Positions 36,587-48,999 are shown, counted from the stretch's first letter. The stretch: DNA of 64,000 nucleotides from Aspidiotus rigidus (GCA_035079385.1 JAVHKY010000013.1:12646001-12710000), one strand, 5' to 3'. The notes: generated by a model from the sequence alone, not told the origin. Numbers and translations: made by a program.

Positions 36587-37777
36587 TTAAAAACCTAGTT
36601 GTTTCCTATATTCTGACCGTTCCCGTTCATACTCTTCACGTGTTTGTTTCGGTAAAGAAGGTAGAACTCGAAGACCAGTGCAATTTTTCTCGTTCTTTGG
36701 TTTCTTTGTAATTCCAATCAGTCGTAAGATTTCGCTCAACGATAAATCTACTTTCACTGACGGATAGACTCGGTCAGGAGTCAGATACTCGCAAATATCT
36801 CGTAATTCGTTTAATGAACAATGAGTCGCATAAAAAATTTTCGTCGCGAACGATTGTTTACTGTACGGAACATTATACTTCCGATTTGCGGTTATCTTTT
36901 TATTTGAAGATTTCACAAATCCAAGAGCACAAGGTTTAATGATATATGAATTTTCAGCAATCTTGCATCCGTTAATTCCCCGACAGGCGTGGATCAACCA
37001 CTCGTCGTCTCGGGATTTATGAAGACTGGTAACATAATCCGACATCTCCTCAATATCTTCGTAGCAGCTCAAGACATCGGCGTGAACCGCAATAGGTTTT
37101 TTGAAGGCTTTATACAAATTAATATAGAGGCTTTCGTAGCCGAATTTGGCCGCGATTTCCAACGTTATTTTTCGGTGCGGGGAAACCGATAATGAACCCT
37201 TTATAAAGTCAATTATGACGCGTTCGCTGTCTTCGCGGCTAGGGAAATCTTCCAACACTGTTGGCACGGCGAACGTTGTATCCAGATAAAGTTCATCTAT
37301 TTTGATAGCCGACCCGTCCGCATTACTGACCGTTCCAACAATATTTCTTAAGTCATCTAATGTGAGGCGAATATCGCCGGAGTACAAGACCCTCTTATTA
37401 TTATATTCTATCAAGAACATTACTGAGCCAGGACAATGCGAGGCTGGTAAACATGTAACGACTAGAAGCGTGCTAATGTTAGAGAAATCGTGAGGGACCA
37501 CGAAAGGCTTATTGATTTCAAGAGCGACGATTCTATCGTGATTAATGGAGCACGAACGATTTTTTCGCAAAAAATGAGCCGTTAGTGGAGAACAATAAAC
37601 CTTTTTTGAAGACTCATTTATTACTTTTGCGAGTTCTGAGGCATAGATACCCTGCATGTGATCACAATGATGATGCGAGAGTAAAAAAACTTCGCAATCA
37701 TATACGTGTTCGCCAAAATGATCTATGGCCATGAAATTTACGGCTGGATCGAACAATTTTCCGCTAAACGTACTCAT
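36587..37777 (-). CDS. DCLRE1C: Artemis-like nuclease (metallo-beta-lactamase/beta-CASP)
   Basis: A single open exon of 396 residues. The MBL motif 2 is HHHCDH (H35, H37, D39, H40), motif 3 is ASHCPGS (H114) and motif 4 is YSGDIRL (D135). LDTTF (about residue 166) and KPCALGF follow in the beta-CASP part. DHMQG and LPASHCPGSVMF match Artemis better than Apollo or SNM1A, as does the C-terminal part around YATHCSLNEL..YLTPDRVYPSV. Artemis opens hairpins and trims DNA ends in non-homologous end joining. The product stops soon after the catalytic domain, so it lacks the long regulatory tail of vertebrate Artemis. A splice acceptor (TGTGTAG) lies 11 bases before the ATG, so the leader is spliced from upstream. 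Confidence 0.9.
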   Translation of the reverse strand: MSTFSGKLFDPAVNFMAIDHFGEHVYDCEVFLLSHHHCDHMQGIYASELAKVINESSKKVYCSPLTAHFLRKNRSCSINHDRIVALEINKPFVVPHDFSNISTLLVVTCLPASHCPGSVMFLIEYNNKRVLYSGDIRLTLDDLRNIVGTVSNADGSAIKIDELYLDTTFAVPTVLEDFPSREDSERVIIDFIKGSLSVSPHRKITLEIAAKFGYESLYINLYKAFKKPIAVHADVLSCYEDIEEMSDYVTSLHKSRDDEWLIHACRGINGCKIAENSYIIKPCALGFVKSSNKKITANRKYNVPYSKQSFATKIFYATHCSLNELRDICEYLTPDRVYPSVKVDLSLSEILRLIGITKKPKNEKNCTGLRVLPSLPKQTREEYERERSEYRKQLGF

Positions 37778-37790
37778 TCTAGAAGGACCT

Positions 37791-38700
37791 ACACATTCGA
37801 TATAAAACTCTTTAAATTAGAATAATGCGAAAGTCGAGAAAATTCGACAGAAACTTATAAACTTACCTATAATATCGAAGAGTCAAAAATACGTCTCAGA
37901 GATCAAACAGCACTTTGGTTATTGGAACGAACAACGTTAGAAATTAAATATTTGAATCGCTAGAAAATGTACAAGAACATTCTTCAAGTTAGGATAGTCA
38001 AAAAGGTCAGGAGAAAATTTGGCAAAAGTTATGAACTCACTAGTGATATCCAGCGATTAAAAGTCCTTCGAATAATCGATAAGGTAACGAAAGAATGTAC
38101 ATCTAAATTGCTGGAAAAAGCACAGAGAAATTCTACAAATTAGGATAATGAGAAAGGTCGAAAGAAAATTTGACAGAGAGTAATAAACTTACAAATGATA
38201 TCCCAGGTTCGAAAATATTTAGCAATCAATACATAAATTGAAACGAATAGGAATTGAATATCTAAGTTGCTGGAATGAGTACAACAAAATTCCTAGATTA
38301 GGGTAAGGAAAACTTGGACCGAGATTCACGGACTTACTGATAATATCCAACGGTAGAAAATAAATCCAAATGATTAACGATTTGATATAAGGACGGCCCG
38401 CATCCGAAACAAACAACTAGTCCGCTGGAGAATTGCAAGAAAATTATTTAATTCAGAACAGTGAAAAGGTTGATGAAGATGTGGCCGAAACTCAAGAACT
38501 TACCAACAGTTTCCATCGGTAGAGAATAAGTTCAGGTAATCAATACCTCAAAAATGGGACGAATAGAACGATCGAACTACGACAATCAATGTCTACGATT
38601 TCAAGAACCCAGCAGAAGTTTTTAAATTGAGGTAGAATTGAAACGGTTGAAAGCTGGTTGAACAACTAAAAACTAATTTTCGTCCCTGTTTCGTCCTAGA
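37791..38700 (-). repeat. Tandem array of 145-174-bp units, each with a splice donor, in the DCLRE1C leader
   Basis: Five related units lie head to tail. On the minus strand each carries GGATATNATN-like sequence directly before a donor: GTAAGT at 37861-37866, GTGAGT at 38035-38040, and GTAAGT at 38187-38192, 38332-38337 and 38498-38503. Each unit also shares a TCNACCTTTNTCATTATCC-like stretch and an ATTTANNTTT stretch. A sixth, more decayed unit may follow up to about 38700. The only acceptor that they obviously serve is the one 11 bases before the DCLRE1C start codon. They look like duplicated alternative leader exons, though one may be used and the rest decayed. Confidence 0.6.
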
Positions 38701-40249
38701 GGGAATTTAAACGGAATTTTTATCAGTTCTGTTCTGTAGCCAAAGACGTATATGTTCTCCGTAGCAGGAAGGAGCATGACTAGTGAATCGATAACAAAAC
38801 AATCTAGATAAATATACCTAAGGTTACACGTTAATTAGCCGAATAAGAGTTCAATTCTCTTGTGTGTTGTATCTTCACATGAATATCGAATTGGAGAGAT
38901 TCAAAAAAGGCTCGTGCGCTGAGCGCTAACATCGTTAGATTTACGCTTGAAAGTCAAAAGTCAAAACGGTCGCACAAACAGAATAATGAGGGACTTGTTA
39001 GAAGACAAAGCAGAGCATTGAGACATTTATAATCTGTATGGTCTGCCCTTAGTCTGCCACAGCCGACTTGCTAGTCAGCGTACAAAAATTAATAATTGAC
39101 TCATATCAGCAAAATAATTTTTCTGATAACAATCATGATGAAAGAATCTAATGCCAATGAGATTATTTCTGTATAATCACAATTATCATTGAATTGAACA
39201 TACGTCAAATCTTTTCTCTGGATCGTTGTTTTTGATAACAGAGCTCACATAGTTATATTTTTTGTATGGCAGTATGCCAACTGCGAAGAAAGATGCAATT
39301 TGGCTATATGCATTTTAGATAGAAAAGAGGAATGAAGTCAAGAAATTTGCCAATAACATGAGTTATAAGTTCTGAGAAGCTTGAGAATTGTTATTCCGTG
39401 TAGCCGAAGGTTAGGTACCAGATAAGAAATTTTAATATGATCTTGAATTTCTCATGAATTTGAAAATTTTCTTATTGAAAATCAATATCAAGATCACTGT
39501 TTTCGGCCAGGATTATTGGCGCATGGTCACTTGCAGCAACTCTTTCGCTGTCAAGTCCAATTAATTTTGAATCCAGAGAAATAGATGTGAAGATTTACTC
39601 TTCAAATCACAATTTTGTATTTTCGATAGCATCAACCATTTTTCGCGCAAATAACACAGAGAGTCGAAGCCTTGAAGTCGGTAATGGCCAAGTAAATAGT
39701 AGGTACCTAGCATCTGGCTGTTCAAGTTTTGATTTCTTTGTACGGCAGCAAAGCAGCATGAAGAAAGAGAGGAAAACGTCATATCAGTGCCTTCCATAAT
39801 CCTTGAAGGCTGTGTAGAGACGCTCAAAATTGTATTAAAAAAATAAAAAAATAATAAATTATAGGTAGGTACTTGTACATAAAAAATATATTATACTTTC
39901 ATGGTTTTGATTGCAGAATAAATATGAGATAGGCCTGGGCTTATTTACTTCTTATAGGTGTAAGTATTCCAAGTTATGACGGTACAATGTACGGCAAATA
40001 TATTATACTTAGGTATAAGAAAATATTAAGATAAATGAAAACGATAATGCAGAGCTAAGTATGACTGTATCAAATCATTCATAATGTTCACATCCAGGCA
40101 ACTTTTAATATCATAGATAATTTCACAGCTGCAACCTGAAACAAAATAATATGATCAGACAATCTAGTTTTACCGGTACCCAGAGTCTGTTAGATATCAA
40201 GGAATTGGAGGCTTTTTAATACATCAGAGCTCACTGGTAGATAGGGTGA
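38701..40249. other. Upstream region of DCLRE1C, no gene seen
   Basis: AT-rich. It should contain the promoter if the leader units are the first exons. Short frames near 39560-39830 overlap in antisense and are not recognised. Confidence 0.4.
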
Positions 40250-41660
40250 ACCAGAAATCACACCAGGAGGAGCGGTTGAAAGAGCAGTAATAGATTTGAG
40301 ATCATAGAAGGGGGAGGGGCAGAGGATTATTCACGGAGTGTTATGTTCCTTAGGGTTGGTGTGTCCAGGTATTTACAAAAGAAAGACGGAGCATGAAGAA
40401 GAACTTGAAAATTGTAAAAGAATAATGAGGATTCATTGAACGATAGAATTGGTAGAATGGAGCATCTAAGGATAAGAGAGAATCAGATAGTATATAAGGA
40501 ATTAGAGGGAAGAAAAGAAGAAGGCGACAAGAGAGAAGCAGGTGGGTACAGTGATGAATAGGATGGTGAATATGGAAGCGAAGTTTCTCTTGTTGAAGGA
40601 TGAGATGTTATGCTGAATGTATACTACACATCTGGATCTGAGTGCCGATTTAGGCCAGCCCGTGTAGCACAGGAGGTGAGGGGAAAATTCTGAAGAAATT
40701 TATTTTTTTGATATGTTGTTTGTGTACAGATTTAGCTGTATTGGGAATTTCAATAATATCAAAACGGTTGTTAAGGTTGGGGGCTAACCAAGGGGCAGAG
40801 AATGAAAACTTAAGAAGTAAGGGCCTGAGTTTGGAATGAGAGCCTACACTAGATGGCATCAAAGTGACAGGGGGGATGGTTTGTGTAAGCTGAGAGCATC
40901 TGAAAACACGGGAAGATTTGGGGATTGGGCTGCTGAGGTCAAAATGTTCTCAAAGACTGAAAGGGTGGAGTAGCAAGGGAGAGGAGAACTTGCCTCAGCG
41001 CATAGGCTGAGTGAAGAGTTGATGCTTAGTGTATCGAAAGCCAGTCGAAGAATGGACGGTTAAAAGAAGTCCAGAAATTCTGAGGTTGCGTTATTGAGGG
41101 GGGGGGGGGGGGTATAAATTGGAAAACCGCGTAAGTTGGGAACGGATTAGACTATTCTAGAATTTGAGAAAGAATTTCCGGTTAGAGCCGGTACGGAGGT
41201 GTGATAGGTATTTGAGAACTTTTGGGAATTTAGATATTTGCTCTCAAGATTTTGATATGGTGGAGTCCACCACGAGACTTTGAAGTCGAACATGGGACCA
41301 AGGAGCTTGGCAGAGGATTGGATGGTAGGCGTGGCGTGAGGCTTTCCAGGAACTTCATAGTTAGATGACTGTTTGGAGATTTCATCAAGGATTAAATATA
41401 GAAGTCCCGCTGCTCGTTGGGCGTTGAAGGCTACTAGGATGATACTGAAGTCATCTGCAGAAGTGGTTGGCAAGGAAAAAGCTGGCACTATCCCTTATGT
41501 CATTTATAACGATTAGGAAGAAAGGAACACTCCATACTTATTCATGGAGAACACCATTTTGGGTGAATTAGTGAAAATGATATTGATTCCGAATTCGAAC
41601 CGTTAGAGACCTGTCACGCAAGCCGGATAGGAGGAGTTTGGGTCGATTGCTTCGAAGGCC
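40250..41660 (-). mobile_element. I-clade-like LINE relic
   Basis: On the minus strand QNGVLHE then FFLIVINDIRD (near 41500-41550) and TSADDFSIILVAFNAQ (near 41430-41460) are decayed reverse transcriptase motifs B and C. The downstream frame at 40650-40860 matches the same family as the 27-29 kb copy. Stops and shifts interrupt the frame. A G run of about 14 bases lies near 41099. Confidence 0.7.
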
Positions 41661-41828
41661 AATGTCATATTAGGAGAGATGGTGACATTTTGATTTTGGA
41701 ACATTAATAAATAGCCGAAGGTAAGCCAGAAATCGGAATCTTCTGTTATGTCTACCTTATAAGGTATTTGTTTTAATAAATTTTTCAATAAATTCTACTG
41801 ACCTTACTGTTTGATTTGAAATTCCACT

Positions 41829-42359
41829 TTACACCTCATTTTCTCTGTATTCATGCCAGTTACGTTCCGTTTTGAGGTTATCTTTTTCTATTTTTTGACA
41901 ACGAAAAAATCGTATTAGAGCACACATCAAGACAAACGAGTTGAATACACAAAGGTACCTGAAATATAATACAAATATAATCAGTACATATGATTTCTTT
42001 TTGCTTTCTACAAATAACTGGAAGGGGGTTCCATAAATCATTATGAACGTTCTTTGCTGAAAAGTATGGTCCTCGCTTAAAGAATCAAAAGGATACAAAC
42101 TACAATTCCAAACATGTATACTTACAGAATATAAGGAATTTTTTCCACTTCTCGAATTTTGAGTTCTAATAGTTTAATTTCGTCCTGACAAAAAACGATA
42201 AGAAAAAATCTTGAGATGCCGGCGAATAATTTTGAGTTCTTATAACGATGAGAAACTCACCTCTATCGGGGCGCTGTCGGTACAATCAATGAAGTAAATT
42301 AAAAACTGAACGATAGTTAGTAGACGCAAAACGGGACATTTAGTTGAGGAAAGAAACAT
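41829..42359 (-). CDS. Small membrane or secreted protein, three exons, 95 residues
   Basis: Exons on the minus strand are 42261-42359, 42126-42184 and 41829-41958. They join in frame through strong GT-AG sites (GAG/GTGAGT, TTTTTTGTCAG, ATTCT/GTAAGT, TATATTTCAG). The start ATG begins MFLSSTKCPVLRLLTIVQFL, a signal peptide or first membrane helix. A short helix-prone acidic stretch follows (DEIKLLELKIREVEKI). A clear membrane segment (about YLCVFNSFVLMCALIRFF) is followed by a charged tail that ends near YRENEV. I do not recognise the family. Consistent reading frame across three exons with good splice sites argues for a real gene. It sits between a LINE relic and the region upstream, all on the same strand as the other host genes. 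Confidence 0.6.
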
Positions 42360-43199
42360 TTCTGTGAGAAATTACTGAGATTTACCCGCGGATTGCAAAA
42401 GTCAGCACAAAATCATGATATTATGCTTGAGTATTAAAGGTGTATGTAAACCATACATTGAAAATAATTTTGCGCATGGCAGCTCTCATCTCTCGTTCGA
42501 GATAAAATAGGTTATGTAAGAAGAAATGATCTGACGTGATTATTGATTATACCGATTCGATGTTGATGTTTTCATAACAATAACTCTTCTATTGTACACT
42601 CAGTGTTTCAGTCTCATTCGCAAACAATCGAAGCATCAACTGGATTGCAGCTTTAAAAAATGAAAATTATTCGCTTTTTGTTGAATATTCTCTCTTTTCG
42701 AAGGGATAAATTCATAACCAAAATTTTTTCAATAATCACGAGTTTTTGGTTTCGTATCTCGGTCACACTTCGACAAGACTTTTCTTAAAAAACACTCACG
42801 CAGTCGCGTGAGTAGTACACGACTTTTCTTCCCACAATGCAAAAAACATTGAGAGAGTCACTCCCTCTCTTTAAATTAAATACTAATGACCTGTCAATCA
42901 TGTCAAACATTTGTAGAATAAACAATAAAACTCAGTTTATAAATTCTATCACTACGATGTCACATCAACAGATAACAGAGCAAAAATACCTATAATCCAA
43001 TAAAGAAATCTGAATTTTGTTATAATTTAGGCTAAGAGTCATCTAAAACCTACAAAACGTCTCCAGAAAAACCACTCCCCCTCCCCCTGTCCAAACTGCT
43101 ACGAGGCTATAACAGTTGTTTCTAATAAAAAAAAGCTCTACAATCATTTTTTCCCATACCTTATTCTTAGCATATTATTAGTCTAGTATACTGTATATG
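42360..43199. other. Upstream region, no gene seen
   Basis: Probable 5' region of the small membrane-protein gene. AT-rich with no other coding signature. Confidence 0.4.
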
Positions 43200-44305
43200 T
43201 ATTAGGATGAGTGGTTCAATTCTTTATCACTTCCGATTCCTGGCATCTCTTAAAGCTATCTCGAGCTGCTATTCCTCTCGTGCACTCATAAATTGCCTTC
43301 ACGCTATCATATCACCATTTTCTATGCACACTCCACCCCAAAATTCTTCATCTGGGAATCCAGCTACAACGAGATCCCGAAAAACTAAAAAAATCGATGT
43401 CGAAACGAAAGAAGCAACCAATCACCCAATAGTCCACCCCTCATTCCTTCCCTCACGCTTCAACCATTCCAAACGTATTAACAAAATACCTCACTTTTCT
43501 AGCTAGAAAATTCGGTAAAAATATATAGCACCCAAGCCCGGTTTACTCGTTAGTCTAATCTCAAATCTCACTCAAAAAAGCCAGTCCAAATTGAAAATAA
43601 TCTTTCCATCTCTTTTGACACCTCAAATCAACTATATGAACCACTATTAATTATGTACCCATACATGAAAAAATGACAAATAAATCAATTATTAATTAAG
43701 AGTGAAATCACCCAGGTAGTCTCGCATCAGCACACTTGATGAAGATTAAAAAATTGTACTTAATCATTCAAACTCAAGGTTTTCACTAAAATCAGTCGAA
43801 TAACAAATTAAGAAAAATAAAACGTGAACCCACATTTTGGTCCTCATCCCAACGAAATTCAAGGCAAGAGGAGGTCAGTTTAGCTCGGCTGCGAATAGGC
43901 CACACTCGTCTTACTCATGCTTATCTTCTCACTAATCTCGCTCCTCCATCATGCCCTCACTGTCTCCAAGAAAATTTATCAGTTGATCATTTTTTCTCAT
44001 GCCCCGTCCTGCAACCCACTCGAACCTCCCTAAATATATCTTCCAATATCAATGCAGCACTAAACAACAACTCCGAAACCATCGACTCAACCCTAACTTA
44101 TTTACGAGTACGCACCACTCAATTCTACAACTTCATATAATTCACCAACAAATTCCGTTCGATCGCCACTCAATTCCACCAATACGTACCTAATTTAACC
44201 TAATTCAAGTAATGTTCTAAAATAAGATTGTAACGCCGAGCAAATAACCCTCGTGCAGTTTATAATGCTCGTAAAATAATAATTAAAAAAAAAAAAAAAA
44301 AAAAA
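43200..44305 (+). mobile_element. I-clade-like LINE, RNase H to poly(A) tail
   Basis: The RNase H part is at about 43235-43440 (LASLKAISSCYSSRALINCL in one frame and KEATNHP). The NNKLRKIKREPTFW to CPHCLQENLSVDHFFSCP tail domain lies at 43798-44010. A 3' untranslated region with CGCCGAGCAAATA ends in an A run at 44285-44305. A stretch at 43506-43795 appears inserted or highly diverged. The end matches the copy at 62.8 kb, which also carries TTGTA.CGCCGAGC.AATA. Confidence 0.75.
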
Positions 44306-44666
44306 CTATCGAGTATGACTAATAATAATGAAAAATAGCTAGAAAAATGAACAACTCGCCATTGCCACTATCCGTTCAAAAATAAATTTAACAAAACAAA
44401 TAAAATTTGACAAAACAAAATTCAACGCTCTAAGGGCTGTGGGAAGCGAGATACAAGTGTACTAAATTTGAATGAAAAGGTTTCATCGGAAATAAAATCC
44501 AATGAACCCTTGGTAAAGAATGAACAAAGAATGAACCTGTCGAATGATGAAAAGTTCTTCATCACAATACACGTACTGATAACGAAAGTGGTAAACGTAT
44601 AGGAAAATCCGCTTCTCCTAACGTAAGCAGCTACTCGCAGCTATTTGTAAGAAGCTACTCGTAATA

Positions 44667-44993
44667 GTGAAAAATTTTTCAACAAAAGTAAAAATTTCTC
44701 GAGAACTACTCATCCGATCCTCAAAAAAAATGCAGGTGCACATCTTCAAATATAATACTACAATATGGCTGAGTTACAAAAAAATCCATCGGGTAGTTTT
44801 GGAGGAGTTCCGCGGACAAAAAGGTACTCGAAATACTGCAAAATTTCTCAACAAATTGAAAATTTCTCGAGAACTACTCATCCGATTTTCAAAAAAATTG
44901 CAGGTGCACATCTGCAGATATACTACTACAATATGGCTAAGTTACAAAAAAATCCATCGGGTAGTTTCGGAGGAGTTCCGCGGACAAAAAAAT
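44667..44993 (+). repeat. Two tandem 168-bp units
   Basis: AATTTCTCGAGAACTACTCA starts at 44693 and again at 44861. Both copies continue through GCAGGTGCACATCT, TACAATATGGCT and CCATCGGGTAGTTT to GGAGTTCCGCGGACAAAAA, with few differences. An open frame runs through both units, but the protein looks like translated repeat. Confidence 0.8.

Positions 44994-44994
<1 letters not shown>

Positions 44995-45039
<45 letters not shown>
44995..45039. repeat. (TA)n microsatellite
   Basis: Pure TA run of about 22 units following the tandem repeat. Confidence 0.95.
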
Positions 45040-45042
<3 letters not shown>

Positions 45043-45173
45043 AAACCTGAAATTTTTTTTTATGCTAGTTGTGATCTAGGACCCCTAAAACGTCGAGAAA
45101 GTTCATTGCCCACTCCCCCTGTTGACCTTGCTACGGGTGTAATACCTCACTTTTCTAGTTTGAAAAGTCGGTA

Positions 45174-45260
45174 AAACGCGAAAGGACGAATACTCCAAAG
45201 GGAGAGTAAACAATGCAAACCGCAGAAAAATATAAGCGCAGTATTCGTCCTTTCGCGTTT
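45174..45260. repeat. Inverted-repeat element with 21-bp perfect arms
   Basis: AAACGCGAAAGGACGAATAC at 45174-45193 (plus T) is exactly mirrored at 45240-45260. Length is 87 bp. The adjoining CCTCACTTTTCTAG..GGTAAAA sequence also occurs near 43490. Confidence 0.65.
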
Positions 45261-45599
45261 ATTATGGATAGAGGAAAAACGTATTCGTTTAAGACTTTTC
45301 TTCTTGTACGAAGTTGACTGGAGCCTTATGTATTTTCACTTTCAGGACATCATATTATTTTTAAAATCCGTCCCCAATGCTACTTTAGAACTTTCCTAGC
45401 TCAAATTTTCAAATATATACTCGTATTTCATTCGAAGCGTCATTTAGGTACTTCTTTCCGGGTCATCCGGAACTTTTTCTAGAAAATAATAAAGAAATTT
45501 CTTTATTTTGGGAATTTTCTTCCAGCTGAAACTTCACAACCAGGGCCGTTGAGAGGATTTTCGGGCGCGGGAAAAACGAAACTGACTCTTGATTAACTT

Positions 45600-45950
45600 C
45601 ACTTTTTTCTCCTTTTTTCCTTTTAAAAAAACTCGCAGCCCACGTGGTGAGCTGCTCGGGGTTGCCTTCATTAACTTTGTTAATTGAGGCAAACAGGGAA
45701 CCTGTTTCTGGGAGTCACTAGTGTGCATTATCATTCCTATCCGGCTTGAACTTTTTTCTTCACCATCATATGTAGCCCGTGGTGGTAGAAATTTTGCCAA
45801 GTTCCCTCCTGTCAGCTCGGAGGTAGAAATTATTTTCAAGTCCCGCGTTTTGCCGTCCATCGCCAGGCGGACGGCGCCCGGTGTCCGTCATTTTTCTCCA
45901 AATTACCCTCCCATAAAACAGGTTTTCTGCATTAAAAAATGAGAGCCACC
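45600..45950 (-). repeat. Modular repeat fragment
   Basis: Shows GGGAACCTGTTT, CAAGTTCCCTCCTGTCA, GGCGGACGGCG and CATAAAACAGGTTTTCTG in the usual module order, somewhat decayed. Confidence 0.6.
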
Positions 45951-47180
45951 TTGGAAACCCGGGCCCGGGAACAAAGTTACCAAGTTACGCCTCTTTCTAC
46001 AGCCCTGTTTACAGCTTCATCTGTCTTTCTATGTTTTTATGACCTTGATTCCGCTCCTACAGTCTTCATTATGAATAACAATTTCATCCTTACTCTAGGT
46101 ACACGCATACCAATTTACTCAACCATCAAATCCCAGTTTCGAACTTAGCACTACTTGTGCCACATTTTTAATTAAAAATCCTAGTTGGAAAGTATAAATT
46201 TTGATAAACAGGAAATCGAAGTCTATTTATACGAAAATGTTTCTTCAAACTTGACCATTTTCTGGTAAGAAATTCTTGGCCACACCCAGTAGGGGAAAAT
46301 AGAAACCGCAGGACATTGGTACTCCTCTTCACGACGAGGAGTTCAAATCGAAAACTTGTAATACACACCTTCAAGTTTATATGCCGTCTCTCTATTTTTG
46401 TCTCCAAAATACTATACGAGTTTGAATAAACGACCTCAGAAATGGACCTTAGAAAGTATTTAAATTCAGAATCTATCGAGTAAATAATGAAGCAATTAGT
46501 CACAGCACGGTTGAGATGATCCAAAATATAATCTATGTCTTAATAATCTGTACCCACGCAATGTCGTTTTCTTTTATTTCAAAGTAATTGTCGAGTGTCG
46601 CCAACTTAAACCAAATGATTATAATAAGCAAGCACGCACACACACACGTAATTATACGTATTAATAACCCTCCAAGTATTACAAACTAGGATATCCACCT
46701 ATTCCACATTATTTCATTGTATTGGACTATAGGAAGTTTGTCTGTCAAAAAATTTGCAAAATTGTCGTGTAACTTCTAAATTAGGTATACCATAATTTAA
46801 TTATTTGTGACAGTTCATGGACTAAATAAAATATTAGGTAAGTACGTGTATCTACCTCAGGTAATATTGTACACAAATTTCAAGCAAAACGTACTACCGA
46901 ACGTCAGAATCGTTGATTCTTGTCGATACTTAGTACCTAACAAGAAAAAAGGAATTCAATTTGTTTCCAAAAAAAATTACTAGGGATTTTCTCCTCCAGG
47001 AAAAACATTAAATCATACATATGTCTTATCCTTTCTTCGAGTTTGGATATTGATGAGGGAGCAACCGAGCTTCAAATATTATCGATCATGATATATCGGT
47101 TGTATCAGTATACTCGTACATCGATTTATAGTCCAGTCCAGTGGTATAACACCCTCCTTCTCTCTTTCTTACCCTAATAT
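45951..47180. other. Intergenic, no gene seen
   Basis: AT-rich with a short CA run near 46632-46645. Short frames near 45939-46150 and 46168-46524 are not recognised. Confidence 0.4.
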
Positions 47181-48916
47181 ACATGTACATAAATGTTGGT
47201 CATTTTGCCCCTATGCGCGAGTTAGAGAAACTTTTTCCAAGTCCTTCAAGTACTCGTAATTCAAGGTCACTTATGACGTCATTTATTTCAGCTGGATCTC
47301 GAGCCATCAGATATAACCGTATCAAAATTGTCTGGGTCCCTCTCAACTCACTTCCTCTTCCCTTCATATTATACAGCCCAATAATCGAAAATTTTTTAAA
47401 TCTCCTCAAAATATATCCTGGTTAGCATTTTCTTGAGTCCTTACAACAATACAATACAGAGTCAATTCCTGCCTAAGTTAAATGGCCTCACTCTCCACAC
47501 ATATGGCTCGAAAGGAGAGATTTTTCTAAGTTCTTCAACGAGATCTCTATCTTGTTCTTTTAGGTCCATAAGATTAGTCTAGCCTCTAAGAAAACGGGAG
47601 AACTTCAGAATTTTACATGCTTAAAAGATTGGGACTACTCTCAGACAAACCGCCACGGTTTCTTGACAGTTTTCGACGGTTTTTTGACACGCTTAATAAC
47701 GTCATCCATGACCGTGACCTACTTTAAGGACACAAAAGTTCCGAAGTTTTCAATTAAGATGGGTCGCACCTTTCTACAACAAATCTACTGAAGAGACTTG
47801 AAAATTTAGACTTATTTTCATTATACTAGGCCTAACATACAACATACTGGAACCTGTTGTAAGGGGGTGTTTTCGAAAATTTTGGCGTTCCAACCTCCAC
47901 CATCCGGCAAAAACTGACCTACCCTCATAAAGGAGTTGGACTTGAAAAAATTTTGAATTTTTACTTCCGAGGTATGACGGAAGAGGGTCTACCAAAAAAT
48001 TTGACTTCCAAGCTCCATATTACATAAGGAGACTTGAAAAACTCACTGATTCCTTAACGGAGTTGAACGAGGGGTGGCAGGGAACCTGTTTTATGGGGCA
48101 CGTGGGATCTGAGAAAAGTAGATTGTGACGTCACAAGAATCACCTATGACGTCATCAAATTGTGACGCCACTGGCACGGACTTCGGAGTTATAATATATA
48201 ATAGGAGGGGAACTTGAAAAAAACTGATCTATGATGTCATCAGATTCGACGTCATCACACTGTAACGTCAAAGGCCCCGCGCCCTATATGGTAGGAGGGG
48301 GACTTTCCAAGTCAAACCTAGTACATACTGTATACTAGGCCTAGTATAATGAAGGCTCAAGGTTGAAATTTTTCCCAAGTTCCTGAAGTAGGTCAAGGTC
48401 ATGGATGACGTCATGAAGCGTCGCGTCGCGTGACGCAGATTTTAGACTGATCCCAGTACAGAGACGTATACATGTCAATATTTTAAACTAACTACCTTTT
48501 GGGGCACCGCCTTACTCTAGTATTAGTCTAGTATACTTTTCCATGTCCCTAAAGTAGGTCAAGGTCAATGATGCCGTCATGAAGCGTCGCGTCGCGTGAC
48601 GCGGATTTCAGAATAGCCCCAGCCCAAAGATATACACATGTCAACGTTTAAGATTTTTCAGGCTAGTTAGTATAGGCCTAGTATAATGAAGGTTAAAGTT
48701 CAAAATTTGTGTCCCTAAAGTAGGTCAAGGTCATTGATAACGTCACATGTTAAAAGAGGAACGCAGGGAACCTGTTTTATGGGTGGATTTTGTTTTAGTA
48801 ATGAGGTTTATAGGCTTATTGCGGAAATCACTATTAAGAAAACGCTCTAGATATCAATTTGACCTCTGGGGTAGTGCCGAGATACATGGGGTAGAGGACT
48901 TGTCTTCCTATCATAT

Positions 48917-48940
48917 AAAGAAAGAAAGAAAGAAAGAAAC

Positions 48941-48999
<59 letters not shown>

